Assembly: GCA_049115715.1 (NCBI GenBank)
Contig: JAGDZQ010000034.1
Span: 161,098-225,097 of the forward strand
Origin: JAMZMI01 sp049115715
GTDB lineage: Bacteria; Bacteroidota; Bacteroidia; Cytophagales; Cyclobacteriaceae
Length of the DNA: 64,000 bases
Reading direction: 5' to 3'
The position numbers and the translations under genes are program-made. The notes under the pieces were generated by a model. The model was not told the DNA's origin, did no database searches, and saw nothing but the letters and a program-made list of their open reading frames with translations. Shown in pieces: positions 35,793 to 44,885 of this stretch (its first letter is position 1; every line of letters starts with the position of its first letter).

Positions 35793-35876
35793 TGCGCACG
35801 AGAAGATTCGAACTTCCACACAAGTTAATGCACCACCCCCTCAAGATGGCGTGTCTACCAATTCCACCACGTGCGC
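35793..35876 (-). tRNA. tRNA-Leu (anticodon GAG)
   Basis: An 84-nt cloverleaf. Acceptor GCGCACG/CGTGCGC, anticodon stem CCATC/GGTGG with loop TTGAGGG giving GAG, variable arm GCATTAACTTGTG and T arm GGAAGTTCGAATCTTCT. CCA is not encoded. Reads CUC and CUU. Confidence 0.95.
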
Positions 35877-35952
35877 AAATCGAAAGCTCATTTGCTCTCT
35901 TGGTTCGGCAAAAATAGTAGAATTAATGAAAGCTTAAAGCATTGAAGTAACA

Positions 35953-36900
35953 TTACTTCACCTCCCAGATACTATCTGTAAAAAGCTCCTGGTCGTCAAG
36001 AAGATTTTCTATTACGCTAAAACCAGAGGACTCAGCGAGAAGTCCTATTTCTTCTAAATCATATTTTTTGGAAACTTCCACAAAAATGGTTTCCCACTTT
36101 TTGAAATGAAAGGTTTCTTCGAGACTTTCAATATGCACATCTTGATCCTTAAGACTCATAAGATAGCTCCTACACTCGCCAGTCGCCGGATCGTACACCG
36201 GGTTATGCGAAAATGCCGTAATATCAAAGTCTGCACCCATCTCATGATTGATTCTGGTAAGCAGATTAAGATTGAATGACTTGGTTACTCCTTGCTTATC
36301 GTTGTATGCTGCCAGGATTTTATTTGGATCTTTCTTCAGATCAAATCCAATTAGCATTCTGTCTCCCGCATTGAGGTTCTCACGCACATTGGATAAGAAT
36401 GAGATGGCACTTTCGTTCAAAAAATTACCAATATTCGAACCTAAAAAATAGACCACATTATGGCTGTCACTATCGAATTCCAGTTCACTTAAGACTTGAA
36501 AATAATCTCCTGCAAGCGGGGCAATGTCTAAATCAGGAATTTCATTTTGCAGATTCGACTTTAAGATATCTAACACATTGGCTGATATATCAACAGGGCT
36601 ATACGAAAAACGCTTTTGTTGCTCAACAAAATGACTCAGGAGAACCTTGGTTTTCACACCATCACCAGCCCCTAGCTCGACAATTCTAAAGCTCTCATTT
36701 GGCCTCATCAGGTCGAGAATCTTATCTTTCTGATTCTCAAAGATGTTTAATTCAGCCCTGGACAAATAGTATTCATCAAGGTTCATTATTTGCTGAAAAA
36801 TCTTATCTCCTATCTCATCATAAAAATATCTTGATGAAAGTTTTTTTTGATTGGAAGACAACCCTTCCAATACGTCTTGTTCAAAATATGTTAATACCAC
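35953..36900 (-). CDS. egtD: L-histidine N-alpha-methyltransferase (EgtD)
   Basis: 315 residues. Trimethylates histidine to hercynine with S-adenosylmethionine, the first step to ergothioneine. The family start SSRYFYDEIGDKIFQQIMNLDEYYLSRAE and the SAM motif IVELGAGDGVKTKVLL are diagnostic, followed by VVYFLGSNIGNF and LLIGFDLKKDP. Asn-x-Tyr type histidine-site residues are likely in the C-terminal half. It starts 13 nt after egtB on the same strand, so the two form an operon. Confidence 0.95.
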   Translation of the reverse strand: MVLTYFEQDVLEGLSSNQKKLSSRYFYDEIGDKIFQQIMNLDEYYLSRAELNIFENQKDKILDLMRPNESFRIVELGAGDGVKTKVLLSHFVEQQKRFSYSPVDISANVLDILKSNLQNEIPDLDIAPLAGDYFQVLSELEFDSDSHNVVYFLGSNIGNFLNESAISFLSNVRENLNAGDRMLIGFDLKKDPNKILAAYNDKQGVTKSFNLNLLTRINHEMGADFDITAFSHNPVYDPATGECRSYLMSLKDQDVHIESLEETFHFKKWETIFVEVSKKYDLEEIGLLAESSGFSVIENLLDDQELFTDSIWEVK

Positions 36901-36913
36901 CGGAATGTTTTGA

Positions 36914-38182
36914 TTATATGTGTTTAGCTAACCTAAAACCACTGCACATCCAGCGGAGATGAGGATGAAAAAAATTTCTATATGTGTGTCTCACATGATC
37001 CTGAGGCGTGGCGTACGAGCCTCCTCTTAGCACCATTTGATTGATCATAAATTTCCCATTGTACTCTCCCAAAGCTCCTTCTAGAGCTTTATAAAATGGA
37101 TATGGGCGGTACGGGCTTGAGGTCCATTCCCATAGATTCCCAAGGAAGTCCATTTCTCCTGTAGCGGTCGCTTCAAGTACTCCTTTTTCAATAAAGTTGG
37201 AATTATTTGAAATCTTCGGTTCGTACAACCTCGATGCTACTTCCCACTCAAACTCTGTAGGCAACCGACAGCCTTTCCATTTTGCAAAGGCATCTGCTTC
37301 ATAAAATGAAATATGACTTACCGGAGCTCTCATGTCGATTTTTTTCAAACCACCAAGCGTGTAATAAAGCCAATCTCCTCCTTCATTTAACCAATAGAGT
37401 GGTGACTTAGACTTCTGCTCATTTATCCAATCCCAACCCTCCGACAACCACAAAAAGTGATTTTCATACCCTCCAGCTTCCATAAACTGAAAAAACTCTT
37501 CATTGGTTGCAAGAGTTGAACTTATTTCAAAATCATGCAAAAAGTGTTTATGAACTCCATGCTCATTATCGAAGCAGTAACCTGCTTCCTTATGCCCTAT
37601 CTCATAGATTCCCTGCTCGACCTTCAGCCAAGATTGTGGTTTAGGACTTAACTGCTCGTTTTTACCTGATGGCTTATAAACTGGGAACGTAGGATTATGC
37701 CCCAATATGTATTTGATGTCATAGATAAGCAACTCTTGATGCTGTTGTTCATGCTGAATGCCCACTTCAATAACATGCAAAATCTCTTCATTCAGTTTAG
37801 ATTTATTTAGAAAATCACTCAGATACTTATCAACATATCTTCTGTAATCTAAAATTCGACTGACGCTTGGTCTAGTCAAATTTCCTCTTTCTGCTCTCAA
37901 CCATCGCTCGCCTGCTGATACATAGTAGCTGTTGAATAAGAAATGATAACCGGGATCAAACACCTGATAATCAGCATCGTATTTACTTAGAACAAATGCT
38001 TCAAAAAACCATGTTGTATGAGCCAAATGCCATTTCGGAGGGCTCACATCGGTTATTGGCTGAACTACATAATCTTCTACTTCAAGAGGTTCACAAATGT
38101 CAATCGATTGATTTCTTACTTTTAAAAGTCTATCAGAAATCTTCAAATCAGAGGGGGGTTCTTGTATATTTTGAATTTGCAT
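36914..38182 (-). CDS. egtB: Hercynine sulfoxide synthase EgtB (ergothioneine biosynthesis)
   Basis: 422 residues. Non-heme iron enzyme that joins hercynine with a thiol donor (gamma-glutamylcysteine or cysteine) and oxygen. The N-terminal DinB-like domain carries the metal His triad: H55 in HTTWFFEAF and H144/H148 in HEQQHQELL. The C-terminal FGE-sulfatase domain has GEMDFLGNLWEWTSSPYRPYP, VLRGGSYATP, HTYRNFFHPHLRWMCSGFRLAK. There is no fused methyltransferase as in OvoA; EgtD is the next gene instead. EgtC and EgtE are absent from the window. Which thiol donor is used cannot be read safely. Confidence 0.94.
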   Translation of the reverse strand: MQIQNIQEPPSDLKISDRLLKVRNQSIDICEPLEVEDYVVQPITDVSPPKWHLAHTTWFFEAFVLSKYDADYQVFDPGYHFLFNSYYVSAGERWLRAERGNLTRPSVSRILDYRRYVDKYLSDFLNKSKLNEEILHVIEVGIQHEQQHQELLIYDIKYILGHNPTFPVYKPSGKNEQLSPKPQSWLKVEQGIYEIGHKEAGYCFDNEHGVHKHFLHDFEISSTLATNEEFFQFMEAGGYENHFLWLSEGWDWINEQKSKSPLYWLNEGGDWLYYTLGGLKKIDMRAPVSHISFYEADAFAKWKGCRLPTEFEWEVASRLYEPKISNNSNFIEKGVLEATATGEMDFLGNLWEWTSSPYRPYPFYKALEGALGEYNGKFMINQMVLRGGSYATPQDHVRHTYRNFFHPHLRWMCSGFRLAKHI

Positions 38183-38279
38183 CTATTCGCGATCTGCGCA
38201 TTGGAAAACTAACATACTAATTTTTGCAATTACCAATGCCTGGATTGTCACTATTTGGTCGAAGGAAGACAAAAGGAGT

Positions 38280-39044
38280 TTATCTATTGAGCCATTTTTT
38301 GAATGACCCAGATCTTTCTACACTTACAACAACCTCAAGGCTTTTCGTGGGAGCTGGATCAAGATCTATTTTCACCCTGCTCTTAGAGTAGGCCACCATG
38401 TTTTTAATTGAATTGTACGAGATAATAAACTTGCGGTTTATTCTATAAAATTTGTCTGGATTTAAATTGTCTTCCAGATCACCAAGGTTATAGTTGATTA
38501 TATGCTGGCTCCCTTTTGTTGTGACAAGAAAGGTATACCTGTCTTCACTGAAAAAATATGCTACGTTGGGTTCCGATATAGAGCTAATTCTGTCACCCAG
38601 GGTAACCAGAAATCGTTCCTGATACTTTTTGTTTGTTGATGGCTTTAAAGCCTGCAGAAGTGCTTGTGTATCAAATTCCTTTTTGCTACTCGACCATTCT
38701 CGATATTTATCCAAAGCCGCTTTTAATTCTTCTTTTTTGATAGGCTTGAGCAAATAGTCAATACTATATTGCTTGAAAGCCTGAAGTGCATATTGGTCGT
38801 AGGCTGTTGTGAGTACAATTGGAATCTTCTTTTCTAGCTGACTGAAAATATCAAAACTAAGACCGTCTCCTAACTCAATATCTGACAAAATAAGCTCTAC
38901 ATCATTTTGGGATAACCATTCTACGGATTCTTTGACGCTAGTAAGCTTCGCAACTACTTTTGATTCGTTGCAAACCTCTCCTAAAATGGATACCAGATCA
39001 TCCGCGGCAAGTGGTTCGTCTTCTATAATGGCAATTGTCAACAT
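38280..39044 (-). CDS. LytTR family response regulator (system A)
   Basis: 254 residues. A receiver domain (about 1-120) with acidic pocket IEDEP, phospho-Asp in LILSDIELGDG and Lys in LLKPIKKEEL, then a LytTR DNA-binding domain (about 150-254) with FLVTLGDRISSISEPNVAYFFSEDRYTFLVT and FYRINRKFIISYNSIKNMV. Binds DNA as beta strands at paired direct repeats in known members. Starts 28 nt after the REC-kinase gene on the same strand. Likely regulator of the adjacent FtsX-type permease (inference). Confidence 0.94.
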   Translation of the reverse strand: MLTIAIIEDEPLAADDLVSILGEVCNESKVVAKLTSVKESVEWLSQNDVELILSDIELGDGLSFDIFSQLEKKIPIVLTTAYDQYALQAFKQYSIDYLLKPIKKEELKAALDKYREWSSSKKEFDTQALLQALKPSTNKKYQERFLVTLGDRISSISEPNVAYFFSEDRYTFLVTTKGSQHIINYNLGDLEDNLNPDKFYRINRKFIISYNSIKNMVAYSKSRVKIDLDPAPTKSLEVVVSVERSGSFKKWLNR

Positions 39045-39072
39045 AGCAGTAGACTTTATACCAATTTAATCA

Positions 39073-40071
39073 CTAATTAGCCAATAAAGGAATTTTTGAG
39101 TAGTAAAATCCATCATCTACAAAGAATTCTGGAATACGATCCGTTAAATAGGAATATCTTCTCAATAGGTTTGCCTGACCAATCTGGGTGGAAGGAACCC
39201 CACTTTTCGGCTGGTAATTATTCTTCACGATCAACCAATCCTCTTCATGGTAAACAGAAACACAAAGAGGGCTTTCGTTTGTGACTTTGTTGTGCTTCAT
39301 CGTGTTTTCAATAATGATTTGAAGTGATGCACTTGGGATTTTATATTCCAGCTTATCTTCCTTGATCAAATTATCAAACTTCAATGCTCCCTGGAACCTT
39401 ACTTGTTGTAAGTAGTAATAATCTGTACAAAAGTCTATTTCATCTTTCAGCTTAACCATATTTTCATCGTTGTGCTCCAGCATGTGTCTATATATACCTG
39501 AAAGCCTATTGATGAAATCGCGAGCCTTTCCATTTCCAGAGACTAAGGCACGAAGTGTATTCAGGCAATTGAAAAGAAAATGAGGGTTAACTTGATTCCG
39601 AAGACTGGATAGTTCTGTAATAATCATCTCTTTCTCCTGTCTTTCCGACTGGATCAATAGCTCCTTATTGGCCATGGTGAGCTTATAATTATCAATTGCT
39701 CTCCCAATCACAATTTTCATTTCCTCATAGGTCCATGGCTTAGCAATGTAGTAAAAGATATGTCCTTGATTAATGGCTTTAATCACTGTATCCATATCTG
39801 CATAGCCAGTCACCAGAATTCTAACAGAATCCCGAGATAGTTCCATGGATTCTCTCAAAAACTCAATGCCTGTCATAGTAGGCATCCTCTGATCTGTTAA
39901 AATAAGACTTATGTCCTCCTCATTTTCAAGAATACTCAATGCTTCTATCCCTGATCTCGCAGTTATGACTTCATATTCACGCTTAAAGACCGTTTTAAAG
40001 AAATCTATATTTCCTTGCTCGTCATCAACGTACAATATCCTTACTGCTTGCTCATGAGGGGCTTTAGCCAT
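39073..40071 (-). CDS. Receiver-LytS histidine kinase hybrid (soluble)
   Basis: 332 residues with unusual order. An N-terminal receiver (about 10-128) with DDE pocket, the phospho-Asp in LILTDQRMP and the KPW motif typical of RpfG/HD-GYP-like receivers. A coiled-coil linker (ELLIQSERQEKEM) leads to a His_kinase domain with NQVNPHFLFNCLNTL (phospho-His), N box IIIENTMKHNK and a weak G box (GQANLLRRYSYL). No membrane helix is present. It probably relays a signal from another kinase to the LytTR regulator just downstream. Overlaps the small membrane gene upstream by 8 bp. Confidence 0.9.
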   Translation of the reverse strand: MAKAPHEQAVRILYVDDEQGNIDFFKTVFKREYEVITARSGIEALSILENEEDISLILTDQRMPTMTGIEFLRESMELSRDSVRILVTGYADMDTVIKAINQGHIFYYIAKPWTYEEMKIVIGRAIDNYKLTMANKELLIQSERQEKEMIITELSSLRNQVNPHFLFNCLNTLRALVSGNGKARDFINRLSGIYRHMLEHNDENMVKLKDEIDFCTDYYYLQQVRFQGALKFDNLIKEDKLEYKIPSASLQIIIENTMKHNKVTNESPLCVSVYHEEDWLIVKNNYQPKSGVPSTQIGQANLLRRYSYLTDRIPEFFVDDGFYYSKIPLLAN

Positions 40072-40255
40072 GCATCCCCTTTTTGGTGATTACGATAAGA
40101 ATAGATATTCCAGAAACGAAAATGATTGAAGTCATGATGTTAACCAACCACACCGGACTATGGCCGGTTTCGTTCACAATCATTATGAGAACAAGTCCAA
40201 GAAAAGTAATAATGATACCTCCGAAAAAAGCTATTTGTTTGAGTATTTTAATCAT
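40064..40255 (-). CDS. Small two-helix membrane protein in LytTR operon A
   Basis: 63 residues from the ATG at 40255 (MIKILKQIAFFGGIIITFL). Two hydrophobic helices separated by a loop (NETGHSPVWLVNIM) and a short basic tail (TKKGMHG). It overlaps the receiver-kinase gene by 8 bp, so it is translationally coupled to it and may be its membrane partner or input module. No family recognised. Confidence 0.62.
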   Translation of the reverse strand: MIKILKQIAFFGGIIITFLGLVLIMIVNETGHSPVWLVNIMTSIIFVSGISILIVITKKGMHG

Positions 40256-40349
40256 GAACTTGAGTATTTGTATCCAAAAAAGACACATCTAATCAAGAAA
40301 GGCAAGGTTAAAAGTAAAATACTTTGAAAATAAAATCTCTAATGCCTAA

Positions 40350-42761
40350 CTACTCGTATTTTAACGTGTCTGCCGGGTTAATCAAAATGGCTCTCAGCGC
40401 ATGATAACTTATAGTAAGTAATGCCACACTGATCGTAATAAAGCCTGCAATTAAAAATGGTGCTACCCCCATATCTACCCTGTATGCAAAGTCAGAAAGC
40501 CATTCGCTTAATGCAAAGTAAGAAAATGGAACTGCGACAATAAAAGCTATAAGAATAAGTATAAGAAACTCAGTGGACAACAAAACCACCAATTGAACTG
40601 GGCTGATCCCTAGCACTTTCCTTACGCCAATTTCTTTTGTTCTTTGCTCAATACTAAAAGTAGCAAGTCCGAATAATCCAAGACAAGCAACGAGAATCGC
40701 TAGTCCGGAAAAAATCACCGTAACGGTACTCAGTTTTTGTTCTGCTTTATAAGAATCGTTTAACCTATCGTCTAAAAAGAAATAATCAAAGGGACGGTCG
40801 GGTAAAAACTGAGACCATGAATTATTCAAATCTGCAATCGCTTTTTTCATATTGTTTCCATCAATCTTAATCGCCACATATTTTATAAAAAGATTGAAGC
40901 CTTGTTTGCGGGTATTTAGAGGTAGAACAAGCGGGCCAATCGAATGGTGCTTTGAGACGAAATTGTAGTCTTGAACTACTCCAACAATTTTTCCCTTGAG
41001 TTCATTTCTAAAATAGAACCTTTTACCCAATGCATCTTCCGGAGTGCCCCACCCCATATTGGCGACCATTTTTTCATTCACAACCAAGGCCAATGAGTCA
41101 TCGGTGCTTATTGCCATTTCATAATCCCTACCTGCTACAATGGGTATATCAAACGTTTTGGTGAAATCATGTCGGATATTAAAGCGAGGAAATGGTTTTG
41201 ATTTTTCCATTCCTTCAAACTTATAATTGTTTACCTGATGCTTGGCTCCTACTATTTCCTCTACTGCGGTGATAGATTTTACACTTGGACTTTTAAGTGC
41301 CTCGTTCTTAAACGACTCATAGTGATCTCCCATTGGGGATTTGATCACCGGAATCATCAAAACCTCCTCACTATTGAAGCCCGTATCACTGTTTTGAAGA
41401 AGCCTAAGTTGACTCACTGCTATAATGGTTCCAATAATGAGCGTAATAGAAACGCCAAATTGGGCTGTCACCAAAATCTTACGGAAATTGAAACCGCTCG
41501 CTTTTTGATGAGCATTCTTCAAAACCAACACTGGATTGAATGATGAAAGCACGAATGCCGGATAAAATCCAGCCATAAGCCCCACTCCCAATGCCAGGCC
41601 TATCACACCTACTATGGATCTAATATCCAACAGAATAGAGAGGTTGAGTGCTTTTTCGGTAAGTGAATTAAAGGCGGGTAAAATAAACTGAACCAATACC
41701 AAAGCAATCACACATGCCAGGATAGTAAGCAAAATAGACTCTATAACAAATTGGATTATGAGTTGCGACTTGATGCTTCCTAGAGACTTCCTCACTCCTA
41801 CTTCCTTCGCCCTTTTACTTGCTCTGGCTGTTGATAAATTGATAAAATTGATAGTGGCGATAAGCAATACAAACAAGGCCACTGCACTGAAAATATAAAT
41901 ATTACTCTCGTTTGCATTTGCCTGGATTTCATAATCAAGTCTGGATTTTAGATGAATATCCGTTAAGGGTTGAAGATCAAGTGTAATATCATCCGCTACG
42001 AAAGCAGGAAAATACTTTTTTACGAAATCTGGAAACAATGACGTAAGATCCTCTTCGGTTGCATTTTCATTCAACACGAGATACGTCCAACAAGGATTCC
42101 AATACCACCCATTTGGTATTTTGCCATGATAGTGCGCGTTCAAAGAAGAAAAAGATGCAATGAAATCAAACTGAAAGTGTGCATTCAAAGGAGAATCCGC
42201 AAGAATACCAACGACCCTTAAGTTCTGACTTTCTTGAAACTCCAAGGTCTTTCCTATTGGATTGGCTCCATCGAAGTATTTTTCAACCATTGATTCTGTG
42301 ATAAGAATCGAGTTTGGGTTATCCAGAGCCGTTTCTTTGTTTCCATGCAAAAGTTCAAAATCGAAAACATCAAAGAAGGTTGAATCTGCAAAGAAAATTC
42401 GCGATTCATTGAACGACTTATCTAAATCCCTATTGGCTAGAGTAAGTGTCGGAGACTGAAAATTGAACAGCCTGACCGTATGATCAATAATTCCTGAAAA
42501 ATCGTTTATTAACGTGGGTCCGACAGGAAAGGGTTGACTCGCAGAATGCTCACCTAAGCCTTCGCTCTCAAAATGCTCTACTAATCGATATGTCCTATCA
42601 GACTTAGTATGCATCTTATCGAAACTCAATTCATCTTGGATATATAGGAATATAAGGATGAAGCAGGCCAGACCTATTGCCAAGCCAGATACATTAATCA
42701 ATGAATATGCTTTATGCCTTAGAAAATTCCGATAGGCTACTTTAAAATAGTTTTTGAACAC
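40350..42761 (-). CDS. ABC transporter permease, MacB/FtsX type (module A)
   Basis: 803 residues. First TM helix (YSLINVSGLAIGLACFILIFLYI), then an MacB periplasmic core domain (about 45-275), then three helices of the first FtsX domain (about 285-400). The second half repeats the pattern, with a helix near 430-455, another periplasmic domain and a C-terminal FtsX helix set. Such two-FtsX permeases form part of ATP-driven export or of peptide-sensing systems; the ATPase is not encoded here. Tail PADTLKYE is typical. It lies 94 nt upstream of the LytTR operon on the same strand. Confidence 0.92.
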   Translation of the reverse strand: MFKNYFKVAYRNFLRHKAYSLINVSGLAIGLACFILIFLYIQDELSFDKMHTKSDRTYRLVEHFESEGLGEHSASQPFPVGPTLINDFSGIIDHTVRLFNFQSPTLTLANRDLDKSFNESRIFFADSTFFDVFDFELLHGNKETALDNPNSILITESMVEKYFDGANPIGKTLEFQESQNLRVVGILADSPLNAHFQFDFIASFSSLNAHYHGKIPNGWYWNPCWTYLVLNENATEEDLTSLFPDFVKKYFPAFVADDITLDLQPLTDIHLKSRLDYEIQANANESNIYIFSAVALFVLLIATINFINLSTARASKRAKEVGVRKSLGSIKSQLIIQFVIESILLTILACVIALVLVQFILPAFNSLTEKALNLSILLDIRSIVGVIGLALGVGLMAGFYPAFVLSSFNPVLVLKNAHQKASGFNFRKILVTAQFGVSITLIIGTIIAVSQLRLLQNSDTGFNSEEVLMIPVIKSPMGDHYESFKNEALKSPSVKSITAVEEIVGAKHQVNNYKFEGMEKSKPFPRFNIRHDFTKTFDIPIVAGRDYEMAISTDDSLALVVNEKMVANMGWGTPEDALGKRFYFRNELKGKIVGVVQDYNFVSKHHSIGPLVLPLNTRKQGFNLFIKYVAIKIDGNNMKKAIADLNNSWSQFLPDRPFDYFFLDDRLNDSYKAEQKLSTVTVIFSGLAILVACLGLFGLATFSIEQRTKEIGVRKVLGISPVQLVVLLSTEFLILILIAFIVAVPFSYFALSEWLSDFAYRVDMGVAPFLIAGFITISVALLTISYHALRAILINPADTLKYE

Positions 42762-42950
42762 GGTATGGGTAGTTGGATTAATCTTTAAGACGGTTATTAC
42801 ACATGTACGGTTGTCATTTGAGACTAGATAATCAACAACTTATATGTCTCTCTCTAGTCATATAAGATTGAGGCATGTGTTCTTGAAGCAAATAGTTTTC
42901 GTGTTAGTCATTGATTTTTTTACATTTAATGGAATTCATCTAACAACAAC

Positions 42951-43826
42951 ATGAAAAAGATTACTCTCTCCCTGACGCTTGTGCTAATATGTACGGCTCT
43001 CGTTGCACAGACTGATTATGCTTATGAGACGTTTGACGATACCAGAATTGTGAATGGGCACTCCGTAGAAACCAAAAACGAAGGAATATTGACGTTCATC
43101 ATTGCTCACAGGTTTGGCCCTATGACTAGTGGTCGCAATAATCTCTGGGGATTGGATTTTGCCAGAATGAGAATGGGATTGGACTATGGAATCACCAATA
43201 AGTTGATGGTTGGATTAGGTCGAACTTCAACTGACGGCACTATCGACGGCTATGTAAAGTATAAATTCCTCTCTCAGTCAAGTGGAGAAAGAAGCATGCC
43301 TATTTCTGCTACATTTTTGGGTGGATATGCGCTCGAAACGAAAGCTGTGCACCCAAACCCAGATTTGGAGCTGGATCTCTCTCAAAAATCCTCGTATGTA
43401 GCACAGATACTTATAGCAAGAAAACTCGGCGACAAGCTAAGCCTTCAGGTCATGCCAACATTCTTACATAGAAACCTTGTAGCGGACGATGAGGAGAATG
43501 ACATTTTCGCAGTTGGGTTTGCTGGGCAGTATCAGTTTCTGAAAAATTGGAGTGTCTCTACTGAATACTACCTCACTCCTAAGTCCAGCCTTCCAAATAA
43601 TCCTGATGGAAATGACTTTCAGCAATCCCTATCCTTCAGTGTTCAAATAGATACAAAGGGGCACATATTCCAACTTCATATAAGTAATAGCCAGGGCATG
43701 GTGGAACGTACCTTTATTTCAGAATCTGAGGGAGATTGGCAGGATGGAAAATTTTTAAAGCGAGATATTTTCTTTGGATTTAACATTACCAGAGACTTCA
43801 AAATCAAGGGAAGAAAAATAAGATAG
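42951..43826 (+). CDS. DUF5777 family outer-membrane beta-barrel protein
   Basis: 291 residues with signal peptide (ends LVAQ). The segment VNGHSVETKNEGILTFIIAHRFGPMTSG and the RMGLDYGITNKLMVGLGRTS block are family features. Strands alternate and the C terminus ends with a strand near INITRDFKIKG. The following gene (3 nt gap to its ATG) is a diheme cytochrome, so the pair likely acts together in a respiratory or electron-transfer step at the outer membrane. Role not established. Confidence 0.85.
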   Translation: MKKITLSLTLVLICTALVAQTDYAYETFDDTRIVNGHSVETKNEGILTFIIAHRFGPMTSGRNNLWGLDFARMRMGLDYGITNKLMVGLGRTSTDGTIDGYVKYKFLSQSSGERSMPISATFLGGYALETKAVHPNPDLELDLSQKSSYVAQILIARKLGDKLSLQVMPTFLHRNLVADDEENDIFAVGFAGQYQFLKNWSVSTEYYLTPKSSLPNNPDGNDFQQSLSFSVQIDTKGHIFQLHISNSQGMVERTFISESEGDWQDGKFLKRDIFFGFNITRDFKIKGRKIR

Positions 43827-43829
43827 CAT

Positions 43830-44831
43830 ATGAAATCAATAAAAATATTACTCTTGGTAATTGTTCCTGCTATTCTTGGAGTTTCAATGATCTCTATCCT
43901 TGAAAAACCGGATTGGGATGACGAGACTCCTGTTTTTGAAGTTTTAGCTGAGCTGGGTGAAGATAAGCCAGAGCATTTTGTCACTATGACAGATGAAAAG
44001 GTAAAACGTGGCGAGGATTTGGTTAAGCTTGGAAAAGCCACTGGACCCAATGGTGAAAAGGGTAAATACATAAGCAAGTTTTACACATGTACAAGTTGCC
44101 ACAACTTGAGCCGAGAAGATCCTAACCTTGCTACCGTTGATCAAGACGCAAGATTAAAGTATGCGATGGAAAATAAGATCCCATATCTACAGGGCTCTAC
44201 CTTTTGGGGAATCGTGAATAGAGAAACCTGGTACAACGACGACTATGTCTTGAAATATGGTGATCTGGTGAGAAAAGCCGAAAACAGCTTAAAAGCAAGC
44301 ACTGAACTATGTGCTGTAGTTTGCTCTCAGGGAAGAAGCCTTAAGGACTGGGAAATGGAAAGCATTTTGGCTTACATGTGGAGCCTTCAAATGAAAATGG
44401 GTGACCTGGACATCTCCAAGGAGGATACCGAGGAGTGGAAAGAAAATAAGTCGGAGGAAAACGTGGCGCTAATCAAATCCAAGTACTTGCAAAAATCGCC
44501 AGCTACTTTTGCACACCTTCCTGAGAGTAAATCAGAAGGATACCCTTTTGATGGGCGTCCTGAAATGGGAAAAGGGATTTTCGAGCTTGGTTGCCAGCAC
44601 TGCCATAGACCTGACGGAGAGAGCGATGTGGTCTTTGAAAACAATAAGCAAACTCTGGGTTGGCTCAAAAAGCACATTACCGATGACAGTGATAAATCAA
44701 TTTATCAGATCATTCGGAAGGGCACGTATGCAGAATACGGTCACAAAGAGTATATGCCTCATTACACCTTAGAAAAGATGTCTCATCAACAGGTGGAAGA
44801 TTTGAGAGCCTTTATAGAGGAAGGGGCATAA
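43830..44831 (+). CDS. Diheme c-type cytochrome
   Basis: 333 residues with an N-terminal signal or anchor helix (ILLLVIVPAILGVSMI). Two CXXCH heme sites: CTSCHN near residue 88 and CQHCHR near 255, with candidate Met ligands such as those in MPHYTLEKM at the end. An extra Cys pair (CAVVCSQGR, about 162) suggests a disulfide. It starts 3 nt after the DUF5777 gene, so they are an operon. Likely periplasmic electron carrier; partner oxidoreductase not visible. Confidence 0.9.
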   Translation: MKSIKILLLVIVPAILGVSMISILEKPDWDDETPVFEVLAELGEDKPEHFVTMTDEKVKRGEDLVKLGKATGPNGEKGKYISKFYTCTSCHNLSREDPNLATVDQDARLKYAMENKIPYLQGSTFWGIVNRETWYNDDYVLKYGDLVRKAENSLKASTELCAVVCSQGRSLKDWEMESILAYMWSLQMKMGDLDISKEDTEEWKENKSEENVALIKSKYLQKSPATFAHLPESKSEGYPFDGRPEMGKGIFELGCQHCHRPDGESDVVFENNKQTLGWLKKHITDDSDKSIYQIIRKGTYAEYGHKEYMPHYTLEKMSHQQVEDLRAFIEEGA

Positions 44832-44870
44832 AAGAAGAGCTGTTCAATAAATTGAACAGCTCTTCTTTTA
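44831..44870. terminator. Bidirectional terminator after the diheme cytochrome
   Basis: A perfect 18-bp stem (44831-44848 with 44851-44868) with a 2-nt loop, T-rich on both strands. It serves the cytochrome operon and the convergent desaturase. Confidence 0.9.
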
Positions 44871-44885
44871 CATTTCTTTAAATAA

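Noticed and set aside
35736..35819. Upstream extension of the M42 peptidase frame
   Set aside because: It runs through the tRNA-Leu(GAG) terminator and 3' end; the family start matches the ATG at 35735.
36914..38182. EgtB-like protein as OvoA (ovothiol) enzyme
   Set aside because: No fused methyltransferase domain; egtD follows instead.
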